Part shown: piece by piece, positions 51,555 to 61,457 of the stretch | How the letters are laid out: the number at the start of each line of letters is the position of its first letter | How positions within the stretch are numbered: position 1 is the first letter of the stretch | Source: Dokdonella sp. | GTDB taxonomy: Bacteria; Pseudomonadota; Gammaproteobacteria; Xanthomonadales; Rhodanobacteraceae | DNA: 64,000 nucleotides | Reading direction: 5' to 3' | Assembly (NCBI RefSeq): GCF_019634845.1 | Contig: NZ_JAHCAQ010000002.1 | Coordinates: 186,001 to 250,000, forward strand | Notes under the pieces: model-generated | The model's input: only the letters and a program-made list of their open reading frames with translations | The model's database searches: none | Told to the model about the DNA's origin: nothing | Program-made: the position numbers and the translations under genes

Positions 51555-52583
51555 ATGAAACCGACGAGACACCTGGTCGTCGCTGGCGCCCAACCGCAGG
51601 ACAGCGCGGCACTGGCCAGCTTTCTGCGCGTATTGCATCTGCAACTCGATCACGAGTGGGCCCCTGCCGGCGACGGCGACGAAGTCGACCTCGTGATCGC
51701 CGACCTGGCGGATTTCGGCGGGCGCTGCGCGCGCATCCGCGCCCTCGACGAGGGCCGCCACCTCGTCGTCATCGCCGACCCGGGCGCCGATGTGCTCGAT
51801 GCCGAGCTGATCCTGCAGCGCCCGCTCGAGGCCAAGGCATTGCTGGGACTGCTCAACCACGTCGGCGCCACCACGCCACCGCGCCCGCGTCGCCTCACCG
51901 ACTTCAGCGTGCACGAGCGCGACATCGAACGTCGCGTGCAGGCCCGCGTCGAGACCAGCCGCGCCAACGACGGCGAAGACTCCCGCGCCAACTTCCTCGA
52001 CATCCAATACGAGCGGCCCTGCACGCGGCTCGACGCCCTGCTCAAGCGCGGCGCGCTGCTGATCAGGCGCTCGGGCCTGCCACCGCTGCTGGTCGACCCG
52101 GTCACCGACCAGTTCCACAGCAGCGCCCGCATGTCAGAGCTGGAACCCTATTTCCTCGACCCATTGCAGGGCCACGAATACCAACGTGTGGGCGGTGCGC
52201 AACTGGCCGCGCTGCAGAAGGAGCATGACGGTCGCCCGCTGGCGCGGCTGCGCTGGCTCAACGCATTCCTGCGCTCCAATGGCTGGCTCGCGCGTCACCT
52301 CGATCCCGGTGCCTACTACCACCTGCGGCAGTGGCTGCCGCTCGACAATGACTATCGCAAGCAGCATCGTATCGCGCTCACGCTCATGCGCGAGGCACAG
52401 CTGCAGGTGATCGCCAAGCGGGCCAAGGCGCGGATGGCCGACGTGTTCGACGTCGTCAACGCCTACGACGCCATGGGCCTCATCGAAACCCACCGCCAGC
52501 CCGTCACCGGCGCCGCCCAAGTGTCGTCACGCGCACGCCGCAAGGCGTCGCAACTGCTGGCCGCGACACTGTTCACGCGCTGA
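51555..52583 (+). CDS. Hypothetical protein with degenerate receiver-like N-domain
   Basis: 342 residues, cytoplasmic. Residues 1-105 have the alternating hydrophobic strand pattern of a response-regulator receiver: HLVVAGAQPQDSAAL, VDLVIADLAD at the phospho-Asp strand, RHLVVIADP and LQRPLEAKALLGLLNHVG where receivers have KP. The acidic pocket at the first strand is missing and the Lys is Arg, so phosphorylation is doubtful. The C-terminal two thirds (FLDIQYERPCTRLDALLKRGALLIRRS, GLPPLLVDP, KQHRIALTLMREAQLQVIAKRAKAR) match no family I recognise. No partner gene is adjacent. Confidence 0.65.
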   Translation: MKPTRHLVVAGAQPQDSAALASFLRVLHLQLDHEWAPAGDGDEVDLVIADLADFGGRCARIRALDEGRHLVVIADPGADVLDAELILQRPLEAKALLGLLNHVGATTPPRPRRLTDFSVHERDIERRVQARVETSRANDGEDSRANFLDIQYERPCTRLDALLKRGALLIRRSGLPPLLVDPVTDQFHSSARMSELEPYFLDPLQGHEYQRVGGAQLAALQKEHDGRPLARLRWLNAFLRSNGWLARHLDPGAYYHLRQWLPLDNDYRKQHRIALTLMREAQLQVIAKRAKARMADVFDVVNAYDAMGLIETHRQPVTGAAQVSSRARRKASQLLAATLFTR

Positions 52584-52657
52584 GGCTCGACCGCCGCGGC
52601 GACCAACCGCGGCCGGCAAACCTGCTACCGTGCAGGCCTGCCCATCACGGAGCGCCC

Positions 52658-52804
52658 ATGCATATCCATCTCGCGCTGCAACCGTTGCTGGCCCTGCTTG
52701 CCGGCATCCTCATCCTCGTGCGGCCGCGCCTGCTGGCCTGGATCGTGGCGATCTACCTCATCGTGGTCGGCGTGCTCGGCCTGTTCCCGGGCCTGCGCCT
52801 CTAG
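52658..52804 (+). CDS. DUF3096 family micro-protein
   Basis: 48 residues, nearly all membrane: QPLLALLAGILILVRPRLLA, a short turn, then AIYLIVVGVLGLFPGL. The GILILxxPxxL and IVAIYLIxxGxxGL pattern defines the two-helix DUF3096 family, whose role is unknown. A CACGGAG sequence precedes ATG 52658. Confidence 0.75.
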   Translation: MHIHLALQPLLALLAGILILVRPRLLAWIVAIYLIVVGVLGLFPGLRL

Positions 52805-52925
52805 CCGCGCAAGTCGCGCTCGGCAGGCGCGAACGTCGGGCCTGGCCTTTGGCAGAATCCCCCTGCTGCCAAATCGGTCACGGATCCTGGCTGCGCCGCG
52901 CGCAGCGCCCTGCCTTCCACACCCC

Positions 52926-54737
52926 ATGCCGCCACTGCCCACCACGCCACGCCCCGGCCCGCTCGCCGCCGTCTGCCTGTTGCTCGCCTGCATCGGCAGC
53001 GCCCACGCCGCGCGCATCGCCGTGCAGGTCACCGGCGTCGATGACGCACTCCAGGCGGCGGTGCTGGCGCAGGTCGAGGCCACGCAGTACGCCAATCGCG
53101 AAGTAACCGCGGCACAGGCGCGCCGTCTGTCGGCGCGCGCCGAGGCGCAGGCCACCGCCGCGCTGGAACCGTACGGCTACTTCTCGGCGCAGGCGCAGGG
53201 CAGCCTCGACGAGACGGCTGGCCGCTACACCCTGCGGCTGGCAGTGACGGCGGGCGAACCCACGCGCGTGACCGCGCTCGATATCCGCATCGACGCCGAT
53301 GCCGACGGCCAGCGCGAGGTGCGCCAGGCGCGCGCCGCATTCAGCCCCGGCCCGGGCCAGGTGCTCGACCAGACCGCCTACGAAAAGAGCAAGGCCGCGC
53401 TGCAGGCCGCGCTGGTGGCCAGCGGCTATCTCGATGCCGAGCTCGTCACCCATCGCATCGAGGTGACGCGCAGCAGCCAGCGCGCCTCGATCGAACTCGC
53501 CTGGCAGGTCGGTCGGCGCTATCGCTTCGGTGCCACGAGTTTCACCGGCGCGCAGTTCGCCGACGCGCTGCTCGAGCGCTACATTCCGTGGCGCGAGGGC
53601 GATTTCTATACCCAGCAGCAACTGCTTGCATTCCAGCAGCGCCTGATCGATGCCGACTATTTCGCGCTGACCCAGGTCGAGCCCGATGCCGATCACGCCC
53701 ACGACGGCGTGATCCCGATCAAGGTGCTGCTGGCGCCGGCCAAGCGCACGATCTATACCGGCGGCGTCTTCGTCGGCACCGACACCGGCCCCGGCCTGCG
53801 CGGCGGCATCGAGCGCCGCTGGCTCAACTCGCGCGGCCACAAGATGGGCATCGACGCGCTGGTGGCGCAGCGGCTCAAGACCGCGTCCACCCACTACACG
53901 ATCCCGCTCGCCGGCCACGACAACCATACCTGGTCGTTCGGCGCCAACTTCCGCAACGAAGACACCGACACCGCCTACTCACGCACGTTTGCGCTCGCCG
54001 CCACCGACTCGCGGCTCTGGCACGGCTGGACGCGCGCACTCGGCCTCAAGTTCCTGACCGGCAACTTCAAGGTCGCCAACCTCTATGGCGACACCACGCT
54101 GCTGTACCCGGAAGCCTCGCTCGCGCGCAAGCAGGTCGACGATCCGCTGTTCGTGCGCGACGGCTGGGCGTTGACCGTGTCGGCGCGCGCCGGCGCCGAG
54201 GGCCTGCTGTCGCGCACGAGCTTCGTGCAGGCCGGCGCCGATGCGAAGTGGATCCACGCGCTCGGCGAACACTCGCGCTTCATCGCGCGCGGCGCGCTCG
54301 GCACCACCTGGACCAGCCAGTTCGACCGCCTGCCGCCACAGCTGCGCTTCTTTGCCGGTGGCGACCGCTCGATCCGCGGCTACGCCTACCAGACCATCGG
54401 CCCGCCGCTGCCGGCCGCGCTGCGGCCGATCGCGCAGGCCGAGTGCGACGCGCACCCGCGGCGCACCTGTCAGGATTTCGTGATCGGCGGCAAGAACCTG
54501 GCCGTGGCCAGTGCGGAATACGAGTACTACTTCAAGCCCAACTGGGGCATCGCCGGCTTCGTCGATACCGGCGACGCCTTCACCGACCTCGCCTCGTACC
54601 GGCAGAAGGTCGGCGTGGGCCTGGGACTGCGCTGGCGCTCGCCAGTCGGCATGGTGCGCGTGGACCTGGGCGTGCCCGTGCATGACCGCACGCACCACGG
54701 CGTGGAACTGCACCTGGTGATCGGGCCCGACCTGTGA
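52926..54737 (+). CDS. tamA: Translocation and assembly module subunit TamA
   Basis: Omp85-family outer-membrane protein that works with TamB. 603 residues: signal peptide ending near AHA-AR, three POTRA-like domains (about 30-270), then a 16-strand barrel of the BamA/TamA type with the lid-lock signature FFAGGDRSIRGYAYQ and the C-terminal strand ending GPDL. ATG 52926 yields a proper signal peptide. It overlaps tamB by four bases (GTGA). Confidence 0.95.
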   Translation: MPPLPTTPRPGPLAAVCLLLACIGSAHAARIAVQVTGVDDALQAAVLAQVEATQYANREVTAAQARRLSARAEAQATAALEPYGYFSAQAQGSLDETAGRYTLRLAVTAGEPTRVTALDIRIDADADGQREVRQARAAFSPGPGQVLDQTAYEKSKAALQAALVASGYLDAELVTHRIEVTRSSQRASIELAWQVGRRYRFGATSFTGAQFADALLERYIPWREGDFYTQQQLLAFQQRLIDADYFALTQVEPDADHAHDGVIPIKVLLAPAKRTIYTGGVFVGTDTGPGLRGGIERRWLNSRGHKMGIDALVAQRLKTASTHYTIPLAGHDNHTWSFGANFRNEDTDTAYSRTFALAATDSRLWHGWTRALGLKFLTGNFKVANLYGDTTLLYPEASLARKQVDDPLFVRDGWALTVSARAGAEGLLSRTSFVQAGADAKWIHALGEHSRFIARGALGTTWTSQFDRLPPQLRFFAGGDRSIRGYAYQTIGPPLPAALRPIAQAECDAHPRRTCQDFVIGGKNLAVASAEYEYYFKPNWGIAGFVDTGDAFTDLASYRQKVGVGLGLRWRSPVGMVRVDLGVPVHDRTHHGVELHLVIGPDL

Positions 54738-57700
54738 GCACCGCGACACCCACCATCGCGCCCGCTCGCGGCAACCCGCTGCGCCGCCTGCTCAAATGGC
54801 TCGGCCTTGCGCTGCTGGCGCTGCTCGTGCTGCTCGCGCTCGGCCTGTGGTGGCTGCTCGGCAGCGCGGCGGGCGCGCGCTTCGCGCTCGCGCGCGCAAG
54901 CGCCGCCACCGACGGCAAGCTCACGCTCGCCGCCAGCCACGGCCGCCTCGCCGGTCCGCTCACGCTGGATGGCCTGCGCTGGCACGATGCGCAGGCCGGC
55001 ATCGACGTGCGCGTGCGCGAACTGCACCTCGACCTCGCCCCGTGGGCACTGCTGGCGCGGCGCCTGCAGCTGCGCATGGTGGAGGCCACTGGCATCGACG
55101 TCGCGCTGCACAGCGTGCCGGCCGCGCCACCGGCGCCGCCACGCCCGCTCACGCTGGAGCCGCCGCTGGACATCGTGCTCGAGCGCCTGAGCCTGCGCGA
55201 GGCGCAGCTCAGCCAGGATGACGCCGCAGTGTTCGCGTTCGACCGTCTCGACGCCGCAGCCGGCTGGACGCGCGCTGGCGCCAGCTTGCGTTCGTTCGCG
55301 CTGCGCGCGCCTGCAGGGCAGGTCGACGCACACGGCCGCGTGGCCAACGCGCAAGGCTACCCTGGCGAAGGCACGCTCGATTTCCGCTGGCAACTGGGCA
55401 CGCTCGACTACGCCGGCAAGCTCGAGCTCGCCGGCGACGGCAGGCGCGCCACGCTTGCACTCGCGCTCAGCGCGCCGTTGAGCGCGCGGCTCGATGCCAC
55501 GCTGGTGCAGGATGCGCAACTGCCGTGGACGTTCAAGCTCGACCTGCCGCGCTTCGATCCGCGCCTGCTCGCGGCCGGCGCGCCGCTGCAGGCGGCCGCG
55601 CTCACGCTCGAAGGCAGCGGCAATGCCAGCGCCGGATCGATCGCCGGAACCGCCACCCTCAACGATCATGCGGTGCGCGTCGAGCCGCTGCGCTACACGC
55701 TCGCCGGCCACCGCCTGCAGTTGGCGCCGCTCACGCTGAAGGCAGCCGATGGCGCCGGCGCGTTCAACGCGCGCGGTCATGTCGATCTTGACGCACAGCC
55801 GCCCGCTGGCGAGCTCGCACTCGACTGGAACGGCGTTGACATTCCGGCCGATCTCGCCGGCCAGCGCCTGGCCAGCCACGGCCAGCTCGCGTTGCGCGGC
55901 AGCGCGCAGGCCTACCATGCCAGCGGTGCGTTCGCGCTTGGCCCGCCGGGCCAGCTCGCCGACATCGAGCTCGACCTCGACGGCACGCCGACGGCGATCA
56001 CGCTCAAGCAGCTCGCGCTGCGCCAGGCGCGCGGCGGCCTCGATGCGCATGGCACGCTCACGCTCACACCGGCGCCCGGCTGGGATCTCAGCGCGCACGC
56101 ACGCCAGCTCGACCCGGGCGCGTTCGTCGCCGGCTGGCCCGGCGCGATCGACCTTGCGCTCAGCAGCCAGGGCAGCGTGGGCGACCACGGCGCGGTCGCC
56201 AGCGTCAAGCTCGAACGCCTCGGCGGCACGCTGCGCGGCAAGCCACTGCGCGGCGCGGCCGACCTCAGGCTCGAGGCGCCGTGGCAACTGGCCGGACACC
56301 TCGACCTCGGCGCCGGCAGCAGCCACCTCGCGGCCGACGGCCGTGGCGGAATGCAGAACGATGCGCGGCTGCGCTTTGCAATCGGCGCGCTCGGCGACTG
56401 GCTGCCCGCGGCCAGCGGCGCGCTCGACGGCGACTTCCGCATCCGCGGGCAGTGGCCGCAGCTCGCGGTCGAGGGCCACGCGCGGGCCCGCGACATCGCC
56501 AGCGGCGACACCCGCCTGGGCAAGCTCGACCTCGATGCCAACGTGCGCCAGCTCGATCCGCCGCAGGGCGAGCTCACGCTCGCGGCGAGCGCACTCGCGA
56601 ACAGCCACTTGCAGTTCGATTCGCTCACGCTGCGGGCCAGCGGCGAGCGTGGCCACCACGCGCTTGGCGTCGTCGCCGAGGGCCAGCCGCTGGGCCTGCG
56701 GCTCGATCTCGACGGCAGCGTCGACGCCGCCAATGCCTGGCACGCGACGCTGCACCGGCTCGACCTGACGCTGGCGCAACTGCCGCCGCTGGCGCTGCAG
56801 CGGCCGGCCACGCTCGAGGTCGGCAACGGCGCCGCGAAGTTGTCCGAACTGTGCCTGGCCAGCGACGACACCCACCTGTGCGCGGCCGGCAGTGGCGCCA
56901 CCGATGGCCGCCTCGAGGCGCGCTGGAACATCGCCGCACTGCCGCTTGCACTGCTGGCGCGCCTGGGCGGCGACCTGCCGCTCGCGCTCGACGGCACGCT
57001 CGAAGGTCATGGCGAACTGCGCCGCAGCGCCGGCGCCGCCCTCGTCGGCACCGCGCAACTGGACTCGTCGCGCGGCAGCATCGCCGCCAGCGATCGGCCC
57101 GACACGGCGCTGTTGAGTTACACCGGCCTGGCCGTGGCGGCGACGCTCACGCCACAGGGCGCGCAGGCCAGCGTGCACGCCGGCTTCGATCATGATGGCC
57201 GGCTCGACGGGCAGGTCACGCTCGACGGCAGCTTCGGCGGCACGCAGGCGCTCGGCGGCGGCATCGACCTCACGCTCAACGACCTCGCCTTCGTCGAGGC
57301 TTTCACCGATCAGGTCGCGGCCACGCGCGGCCGCCTCGGCGCGCACTACACGCTGGCCGGCAACAGCAGCGCGCCCGAGCTGACCGGTGCGCTCACGCTG
57401 ACCGACCTGGCCACCGAAGTACCGGCCGCCGGCCTCAAGCTCCACGATGGCCAGCTCAGCCTGCGCGCGAGCGACGCCGCGCACTTCGTGCTCGAAGGCA
57501 GCCTCCGCTCGGGCGATGGCACGCTCAGGCTCGCCGGCAGCGGCGGCACCGCCGCCGACGCGCCACTGAGCGCGACACTCAACGGCGAGCGATTCCTTGC
57601 CGCCGACATTCCGGCGGCCAGAGTCGTCATCGCGCCCGCGCTGACCATCGAGCGCAACCACGGCCAGTTGCGCATCGGCGGCAGCGTGACGATCCCGAGC

Positions 57701-58528
57701 GCGGCGCTCGACGTCGCGCAACTGCCGGGCGGCGCCGCAAGCCAGGCCTCGGCCGACGTGGTCGTGGTCGACGCACCGGCACCGCCAGCAGGCAAGCCAT
57801 TGCCGGTGCTGGTCGATGTCGACGTCAAGCTCGGCGATGACGTCAAGCTCGCCGGCTTCGGCCTCGACGGTCGCGTCAGCGGCCAGCTCAACATCAACCA
57901 GCGCCCCGGTCGCGCGCCGGTCGGAACCGGCACCATCAACGCGCAAGGCACCTACAGGGCCTACGGCCAGAACCTCGTCATCGAAAGCGGTCGCGTGCTG
58001 TTCGCAGGCACCGCGCTCGACAATCCCGGGCTCGACATCCGCGCGGTGCGCCGGATAGCGGGCGCCGCGGGTTCGCTCGACGACGACCTCGTGGCCGGCC
58101 TGCAGGTGCGCGGCACGGCGCTCGCGCCGGTGCTGACCGTGTTCTCGCGGCCCGTGATGGAGCAATCCGAAGCATTGTCCTACCTGCTCACCGGCAAACC
58201 GCTGTCGAGCCTCAAGAGCGGCGAAGGCGACATGCTCGGCAGCGCGGCGCGCGCGCTCGGCAGCGCCACCGGCGACCTGCTCGCCAAGGGCATCGGTCGG
58301 CGCCTGGGCGTGGATGCCGGCGTGGCCGACAACGGTGCGCTCGGCGGTGCCGCCTTCACGGTCGGCAAATACCTCTCGCCCAAGCTGTACCTCAGCTACG
58401 GCGTGGGCCTGTTCTCGCCGGGCGAAGTGGTCAGCCTCAAGTACTCCTTCAGCAAGCGCTGGAACTTCGAGGCGCAGAACGCGACCACCGGCAGCCGCGC
58501 CGGCATCAACTACCGGCACGAGCGATGA
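54734..58528 (+). CDS. tamB: Translocation and assembly module subunit TamB
   Basis: 1264 residues from GTG 54734. One N-terminal inner-membrane helix (LGLALLALLVLLALGLWWLL) is followed by a very long run of short beta strands forming the AsmA/TamB-type groove, and the conserved C-terminal TamB domain (about 940-1264) with FSRPVMEQSEALSYLLTGKPL and GKYLSPKLYLSYGVGLF. TamB spans the periplasm to TamA and is linked to phospholipid transport and outer-membrane protein assembly. Confidence 0.95.
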   Translation: MSTATPTIAPARGNPLRRLLKWLGLALLALLVLLALGLWWLLGSAAGARFALARASAATDGKLTLAASHGRLAGPLTLDGLRWHDAQAGIDVRVRELHLDLAPWALLARRLQLRMVEATGIDVALHSVPAAPPAPPRPLTLEPPLDIVLERLSLREAQLSQDDAAVFAFDRLDAAAGWTRAGASLRSFALRAPAGQVDAHGRVANAQGYPGEGTLDFRWQLGTLDYAGKLELAGDGRRATLALALSAPLSARLDATLVQDAQLPWTFKLDLPRFDPRLLAAGAPLQAAALTLEGSGNASAGSIAGTATLNDHAVRVEPLRYTLAGHRLQLAPLTLKAADGAGAFNARGHVDLDAQPPAGELALDWNGVDIPADLAGQRLASHGQLALRGSAQAYHASGAFALGPPGQLADIELDLDGTPTAITLKQLALRQARGGLDAHGTLTLTPAPGWDLSAHARQLDPGAFVAGWPGAIDLALSSQGSVGDHGAVASVKLERLGGTLRGKPLRGAADLRLEAPWQLAGHLDLGAGSSHLAADGRGGMQNDARLRFAIGALGDWLPAASGALDGDFRIRGQWPQLAVEGHARARDIASGDTRLGKLDLDANVRQLDPPQGELTLAASALANSHLQFDSLTLRASGERGHHALGVVAEGQPLGLRLDLDGSVDAANAWHATLHRLDLTLAQLPPLALQRPATLEVGNGAAKLSELCLASDDTHLCAAGSGATDGRLEARWNIAALPLALLARLGGDLPLALDGTLEGHGELRRSAGAALVGTAQLDSSRGSIAASDRPDTALLSYTGLAVAATLTPQGAQASVHAGFDHDGRLDGQVTLDGSFGGTQALGGGIDLTLNDLAFVEAFTDQVAATRGRLGAHYTLAGNSSAPELTGALTLTDLATEVPAAGLKLHDGQLSLRASDAAHFVLEGSLRSGDGTLRLAGSGGTAADAPLSATLNGERFLAADIPAARVVIAPALTIERNHGQLRIGGSVTIPSAALDVAQLPGGAASQASADVVVVDAPAPPAGKPLPVLVDVDVKLGDDVKLAGFGLDGRVSGQLNINQRPGRAPVGTGTINAQGTYRAYGQNLVIESGRVLFAGTALDNPGLDIRAVRRIAGAAGSLDDDLVAGLQVRGTALAPVLTVFSRPVMEQSEALSYLLTGKPLSSLKSGEGDMLGSAARALGSATGDLLAKGIGRRLGVDAGVADNGALGGAAFTVGKYLSPKLYLSYGVGLFSPGEVVSLKYSFSKRWNFEAQNATTGSRAGINYRHER

Positions 58529-59211
58529 GGCACGCGCCCACCCGTGCGCAGCTGGTCTCCCGCATGCGGCAACGCCTGCTGCGCGCAGGCCATCCGCGCC
58601 TGCGCATGCTGAGCCTGATCCTCGTGACGGGTCTGGTGGGACTCGTCGTCTCGACCATGCTGCTGCAGCTGGGCATGCGCGAGATGACGGCGCGCTACCT
58701 GCTCGCGCTGGCAGCCGCCTGGGCCGTGTTCCTGCTGCTCGTGCGCCGGTTCGCGCGCGAGGGCGACGTCGACGTTCCCGACCTGCCGGCGTCGGCCGCC
58801 GACACGCCACCGGCACCCAGCGGCACGGCCGGCGATGCGCTTGCGCCGGACCACGGCGGCGCGGGCGGGCTCGGCGATGTCGGCGGCATCGACGAGGGTG
58901 CGCTCGTGCTCATCGTGGTGCTCCTGCTCGCGCTCGTGGTCGCGGCTGCCGTGTGGGTGATCGCGGCTGCGCCGACGCTGTTCGCCGAGCTGGCGATCGA
59001 CGGCGCGCTGTCGGCCGGCCTCTACCGCCGCCTGCGGCGCATGCAGGCCCAGCACTGGCTGTATACGGCCATGCGCCACACGGCGTGGCCATTCGCGGCC
59101 ACCGCACTGGCCCTGCTGCTGCTGGCCAGTGCCGTGCAGTACTACCGGCCCGGCGCCCATTCGATCGGCGCGCTGTTCGCGCCGGCGCCGGCGACGACCG
59201 CCACGCCGTGA
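58525..59211 (+). CDS. Membrane protein of unknown function coupled to tamB
   Basis: 228 residues with about four transmembrane helices: SLILVTGLVGLVVSTMLLQLG and a second near 55-72, then a Pro/Gly/Ala loop with DHGGAGGLGDVGG, a helix at about 125-148 (GALVLIVVLLLALVVAAAVWV) and one near 190-205. The start codon overlaps the tamB stop (ATGA). No family recognised. The Gly-rich loop before a hydrophobic helix resembles the TPM/YgcG arrangement loosely, but no TPM domain is present. Confidence 0.7.
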   Translation: MRHAPTRAQLVSRMRQRLLRAGHPRLRMLSLILVTGLVGLVVSTMLLQLGMREMTARYLLALAAAWAVFLLLVRRFAREGDVDVPDLPASAADTPPAPSGTAGDALAPDHGGAGGLGDVGGIDEGALVLIVVLLLALVVAAAVWVIAAAPTLFAELAIDGALSAGLYRRLRRMQAQHWLYTAMRHTAWPFAATALALLLLASAVQYYRPGAHSIGALFAPAPATTATP

Positions 59212-59248
59212 CGCTGCGGCTGCCGGCGGCGGCGACGGCGCGATTACC

Positions 59249-60640
59249 ATGGCGGTCACCGCTCGCCGAACCGACGCCACGCCGATGCCCCGCTTCCGCC
59301 TGACCGAACCCCTGGTGATGCTGGCCACGGTGCTGCAGTGGCTCGTGCTGGCGACGTTCACCGGCGCCCTGGTCGGCGTCGGCTGCAGCCTGTTCCTGCG
59401 CGTGCTGTTCGCCACCGAAGGGCATGCCTACGGCGCACCGTGGTGGCTGTTGCTGCTGATGCTGCCGGCGGCCGGCCTCGCCAATGGGCTGCTGCTGCAC
59501 TACGGCTACCGGCTGCGCCGTTCGCGCTTCAGCGACAACCCGATCGTGGCCGTCAACGAGCAACAGGGCAAGCTGCCGTTCCGCACGATGTGGATCAAGC
59601 CGCTGGCCGCGCTCATCACGCTCGGCTGCGGCGGCTCGGCCGGCAAGGAAGGCCCGTGCTCGCACATCGGCGCAAGCCTGGCCGCGGCCGTCGGCCGCTC
59701 GCTGCGCCTCAACCGCGAGATGCGCAAGCGGCTGCTCGCCTGTGGCGTCAGCGCAGGTTTCGCGAGCGTGTTCGGCACGCCGATCGCGGGCGCGATCTAC
59801 GGCGTGGAAATGCTCGCGATCGGCCGCATCCGCCACGACTTCCTGTTCCCCGGCATCGTCGCCGGCGTCACCGCGCTCGAAGTCTCGCGCGGGCTCGGTG
59901 TGCCCTACCCGACCTACGTCATCGACTTTTCCGCGCGCCTCACCGAGTGGCTGTTCCTCAAGACCGTGCTGATCGGCATCGCCTGCGGCGCAGTGGCCTG
60001 GATCTTCGTCGAGTTGTTGCGCCAGTGCGGCAAGCTGTTCGCGCGCGTGCGCGCGCAGCCCGGCTGCTGGCCGCCCCTCGTGCCGATGCTCGGTGGCCTC
60101 GTGCTGGCCCTGCTCGTGCTCGCCGTGCCGACGCAATACCTGGGCCTGAGCCTGCCCGTGATGGAGCGCGCGCTGCTCGGCGAGCCGATGCCGATGCTGG
60201 GCTTCGCGTGGAAGGCCCTGCTGGTCGCGATCACGCTCGGCTCGGGTTTCTACGGCGGCATCGTCACGCCGCAGTTCGTGCTCGGCGCGCTGGCCGGCGG
60301 CGCGTTCGCGCCGTGGCTCGGACTGCCGCCGGCGCTGGGCGCCGCGGTCGGCTTCGTGGCGGTGATGGCGGCGGCCTCGAACGCGCCGATGGCGGCGATC
60401 ATCATGGGCGCGGAGCTGTTCGGCGCCGACGCGACGCTGCATGTCGCCGGCGCTTGCGTGGCCGCCTATCTCATCATCGGTCATCGCAGCGTCTATCCGG
60501 AACAGCAGATCGCATTCAGCAAATCGTCGTGGATCTTCGCCCACGCCGGTTTGCCGGTCGGGCAGGAGAAGGTGCGACTGTCCTACGGCCTCCGGCGCTG
60601 GCTGCGCATGCGACGCAAGCAGGCGCGTGGACCCAAGTGA
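59249..60640 (+). CDS. ClC-family chloride channel/antiporter
   Basis: 463 residues with the ClC signature segments in order: GCGGSAGKEGPCSHIG (filter motif GKEGP), AGFASVFGTPIAGAIYGVEM, GSGFYGGIVTPQFVLGALAGGAFA and NAPMAAIIMGAELFG. The first motif lacks the classical GSGIP, which occurs in the fluoride-specific and other divergent branches, so ion selectivity is open. ATG 59249 or 59285. It follows the coupled membrane protein by 37 bases. Confidence 0.9.
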   Translation: MAVTARRTDATPMPRFRLTEPLVMLATVLQWLVLATFTGALVGVGCSLFLRVLFATEGHAYGAPWWLLLLMLPAAGLANGLLLHYGYRLRRSRFSDNPIVAVNEQQGKLPFRTMWIKPLAALITLGCGGSAGKEGPCSHIGASLAAAVGRSLRLNREMRKRLLACGVSAGFASVFGTPIAGAIYGVEMLAIGRIRHDFLFPGIVAGVTALEVSRGLGVPYPTYVIDFSARLTEWLFLKTVLIGIACGAVAWIFVELLRQCGKLFARVRAQPGCWPPLVPMLGGLVLALLVLAVPTQYLGLSLPVMERALLGEPMPMLGFAWKALLVAITLGSGFYGGIVTPQFVLGALAGGAFAPWLGLPPALGAAVGFVAVMAAASNAPMAAIIMGAELFGADATLHVAGACVAAYLIIGHRSVYPEQQIAFSKSSWIFAHAGLPVGQEKVRLSYGLRRWLRMRRKQARGPK

Positions 60641-60758
60641 CCGCGTGGCGACGACCGGCAGCGCTTGCGCGCGCTGATACGCCGCGGCCGCGCCGGTGAT
60701 GGGCGCTTGGGCTACACTGTCGCTCTTGCTGGCTTGTCTTCATCGCGGATCCACGGCC

Positions 60759-61430
60759 ATGACCGACGCACGTTCCAACTCCCCGCTCCTGTCACGCGGC
60801 GCCCTGTTCGCGCTGCTCGCCCTCGTCATGATCGCCACGCGCTCGACGCTGCTGCGCGACCACCTGTTTCCGCTGCCCGACGCATCGTGGCCCGTGTTCT
60901 TCCTGGCCGGGTTCTATTTCTCGGGCGGTGGCCGCCTGTACGGTCTGGCATCGCGCGGCTTCGCGCGGGTCTCGCTGCTGGCCCTGCTCGTGCTGGCCGT
61001 GCTCATCGACTACTTCGTGATCTCGGCGCAGGGACTGGCGTTCTGGAGCCACTACTGCGTGTCGCCGGCCTACTGGTTCCTCGCGCCGGCCTACGCCACG
61101 CTGTGGCTCGGCGGCGCATGGCTGCGCCGCCACTACCGCGGCCTCGACGCGCGCACGCTCGGTCTGCTCGCGGTGAGCGCGTTCATCGCCAGCAGCCTGT
61201 GCTTCGCCATTTCCGACAGCAGCTACTACTGGCTCAGCGACAGCTGGCTCGCGGCGAGCGCCGCCACCCGCAGCGTGGGCGGCTGGCTCAGCAACTTCGG
61301 CGACTGGTACTGGACCTTCGTGCGCTCGACGCTGGCCTATCTGGCCGTGGCAGCGCTTGTGCATGCGCTGGCCACGCAGTGGCTCGGCGCGCTGCCGGCG
61401 GCCGACGCGACCCGGCGCGTGCAGCACTGA
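60759..61430 (+). CDS. BtuM-like cobalamin transporter (solitary ECF-type S component)
   Basis: 223 residues, about six transmembrane helices. The segments PDASWPVFFLAGFYF, LIDYFVISAQGLAFW and SHYCVSPAYWFLAPAYATLW fit my recollection of the BtuM family, in which a conserved Cys, here Cys100, coordinates cobalt and decyanates vitamin B12. Location 27 bases before a PduO-type cobalamin adenosyltransferase supports this. Assignment rests on remembered family features plus context, not on a search. No cobalamin riboswitch is visible upstream; TACACT at 60713 may be a -10 box. Confidence 0.65.
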   Translation: MTDARSNSPLLSRGALFALLALVMIATRSTLLRDHLFPLPDASWPVFFLAGFYFSGGGRLYGLASRGFARVSLLALLVLAVLIDYFVISAQGLAFWSHYCVSPAYWFLAPAYATLWLGGAWLRRHYRGLDARTLGLLAVSAFIASSLCFAISDSSYYWLSDSWLAASAATRSVGGWLSNFGDWYWTFVRSTLAYLAVAALVHALATQWLGALPAADATRRVQH

Positions 61431-61457
61431 GTGGCGGCACGCTGAAGTCCTGCGTCC

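Noticed and set aside
54527-58816. A very long open frame antisense to tamA/tamB
   Set aside because: Low-complexity Arg/Ala/Glu-rich translation with no domains. It mirrors codon bias of the GC-rich gene on the other strand.
60641-60758. Cobalamin riboswitch upstream of the BtuM-like gene
   Set aside because: The gap is under 120 bases and shows no B12-box-like core; the element normally needs about 200 bases.
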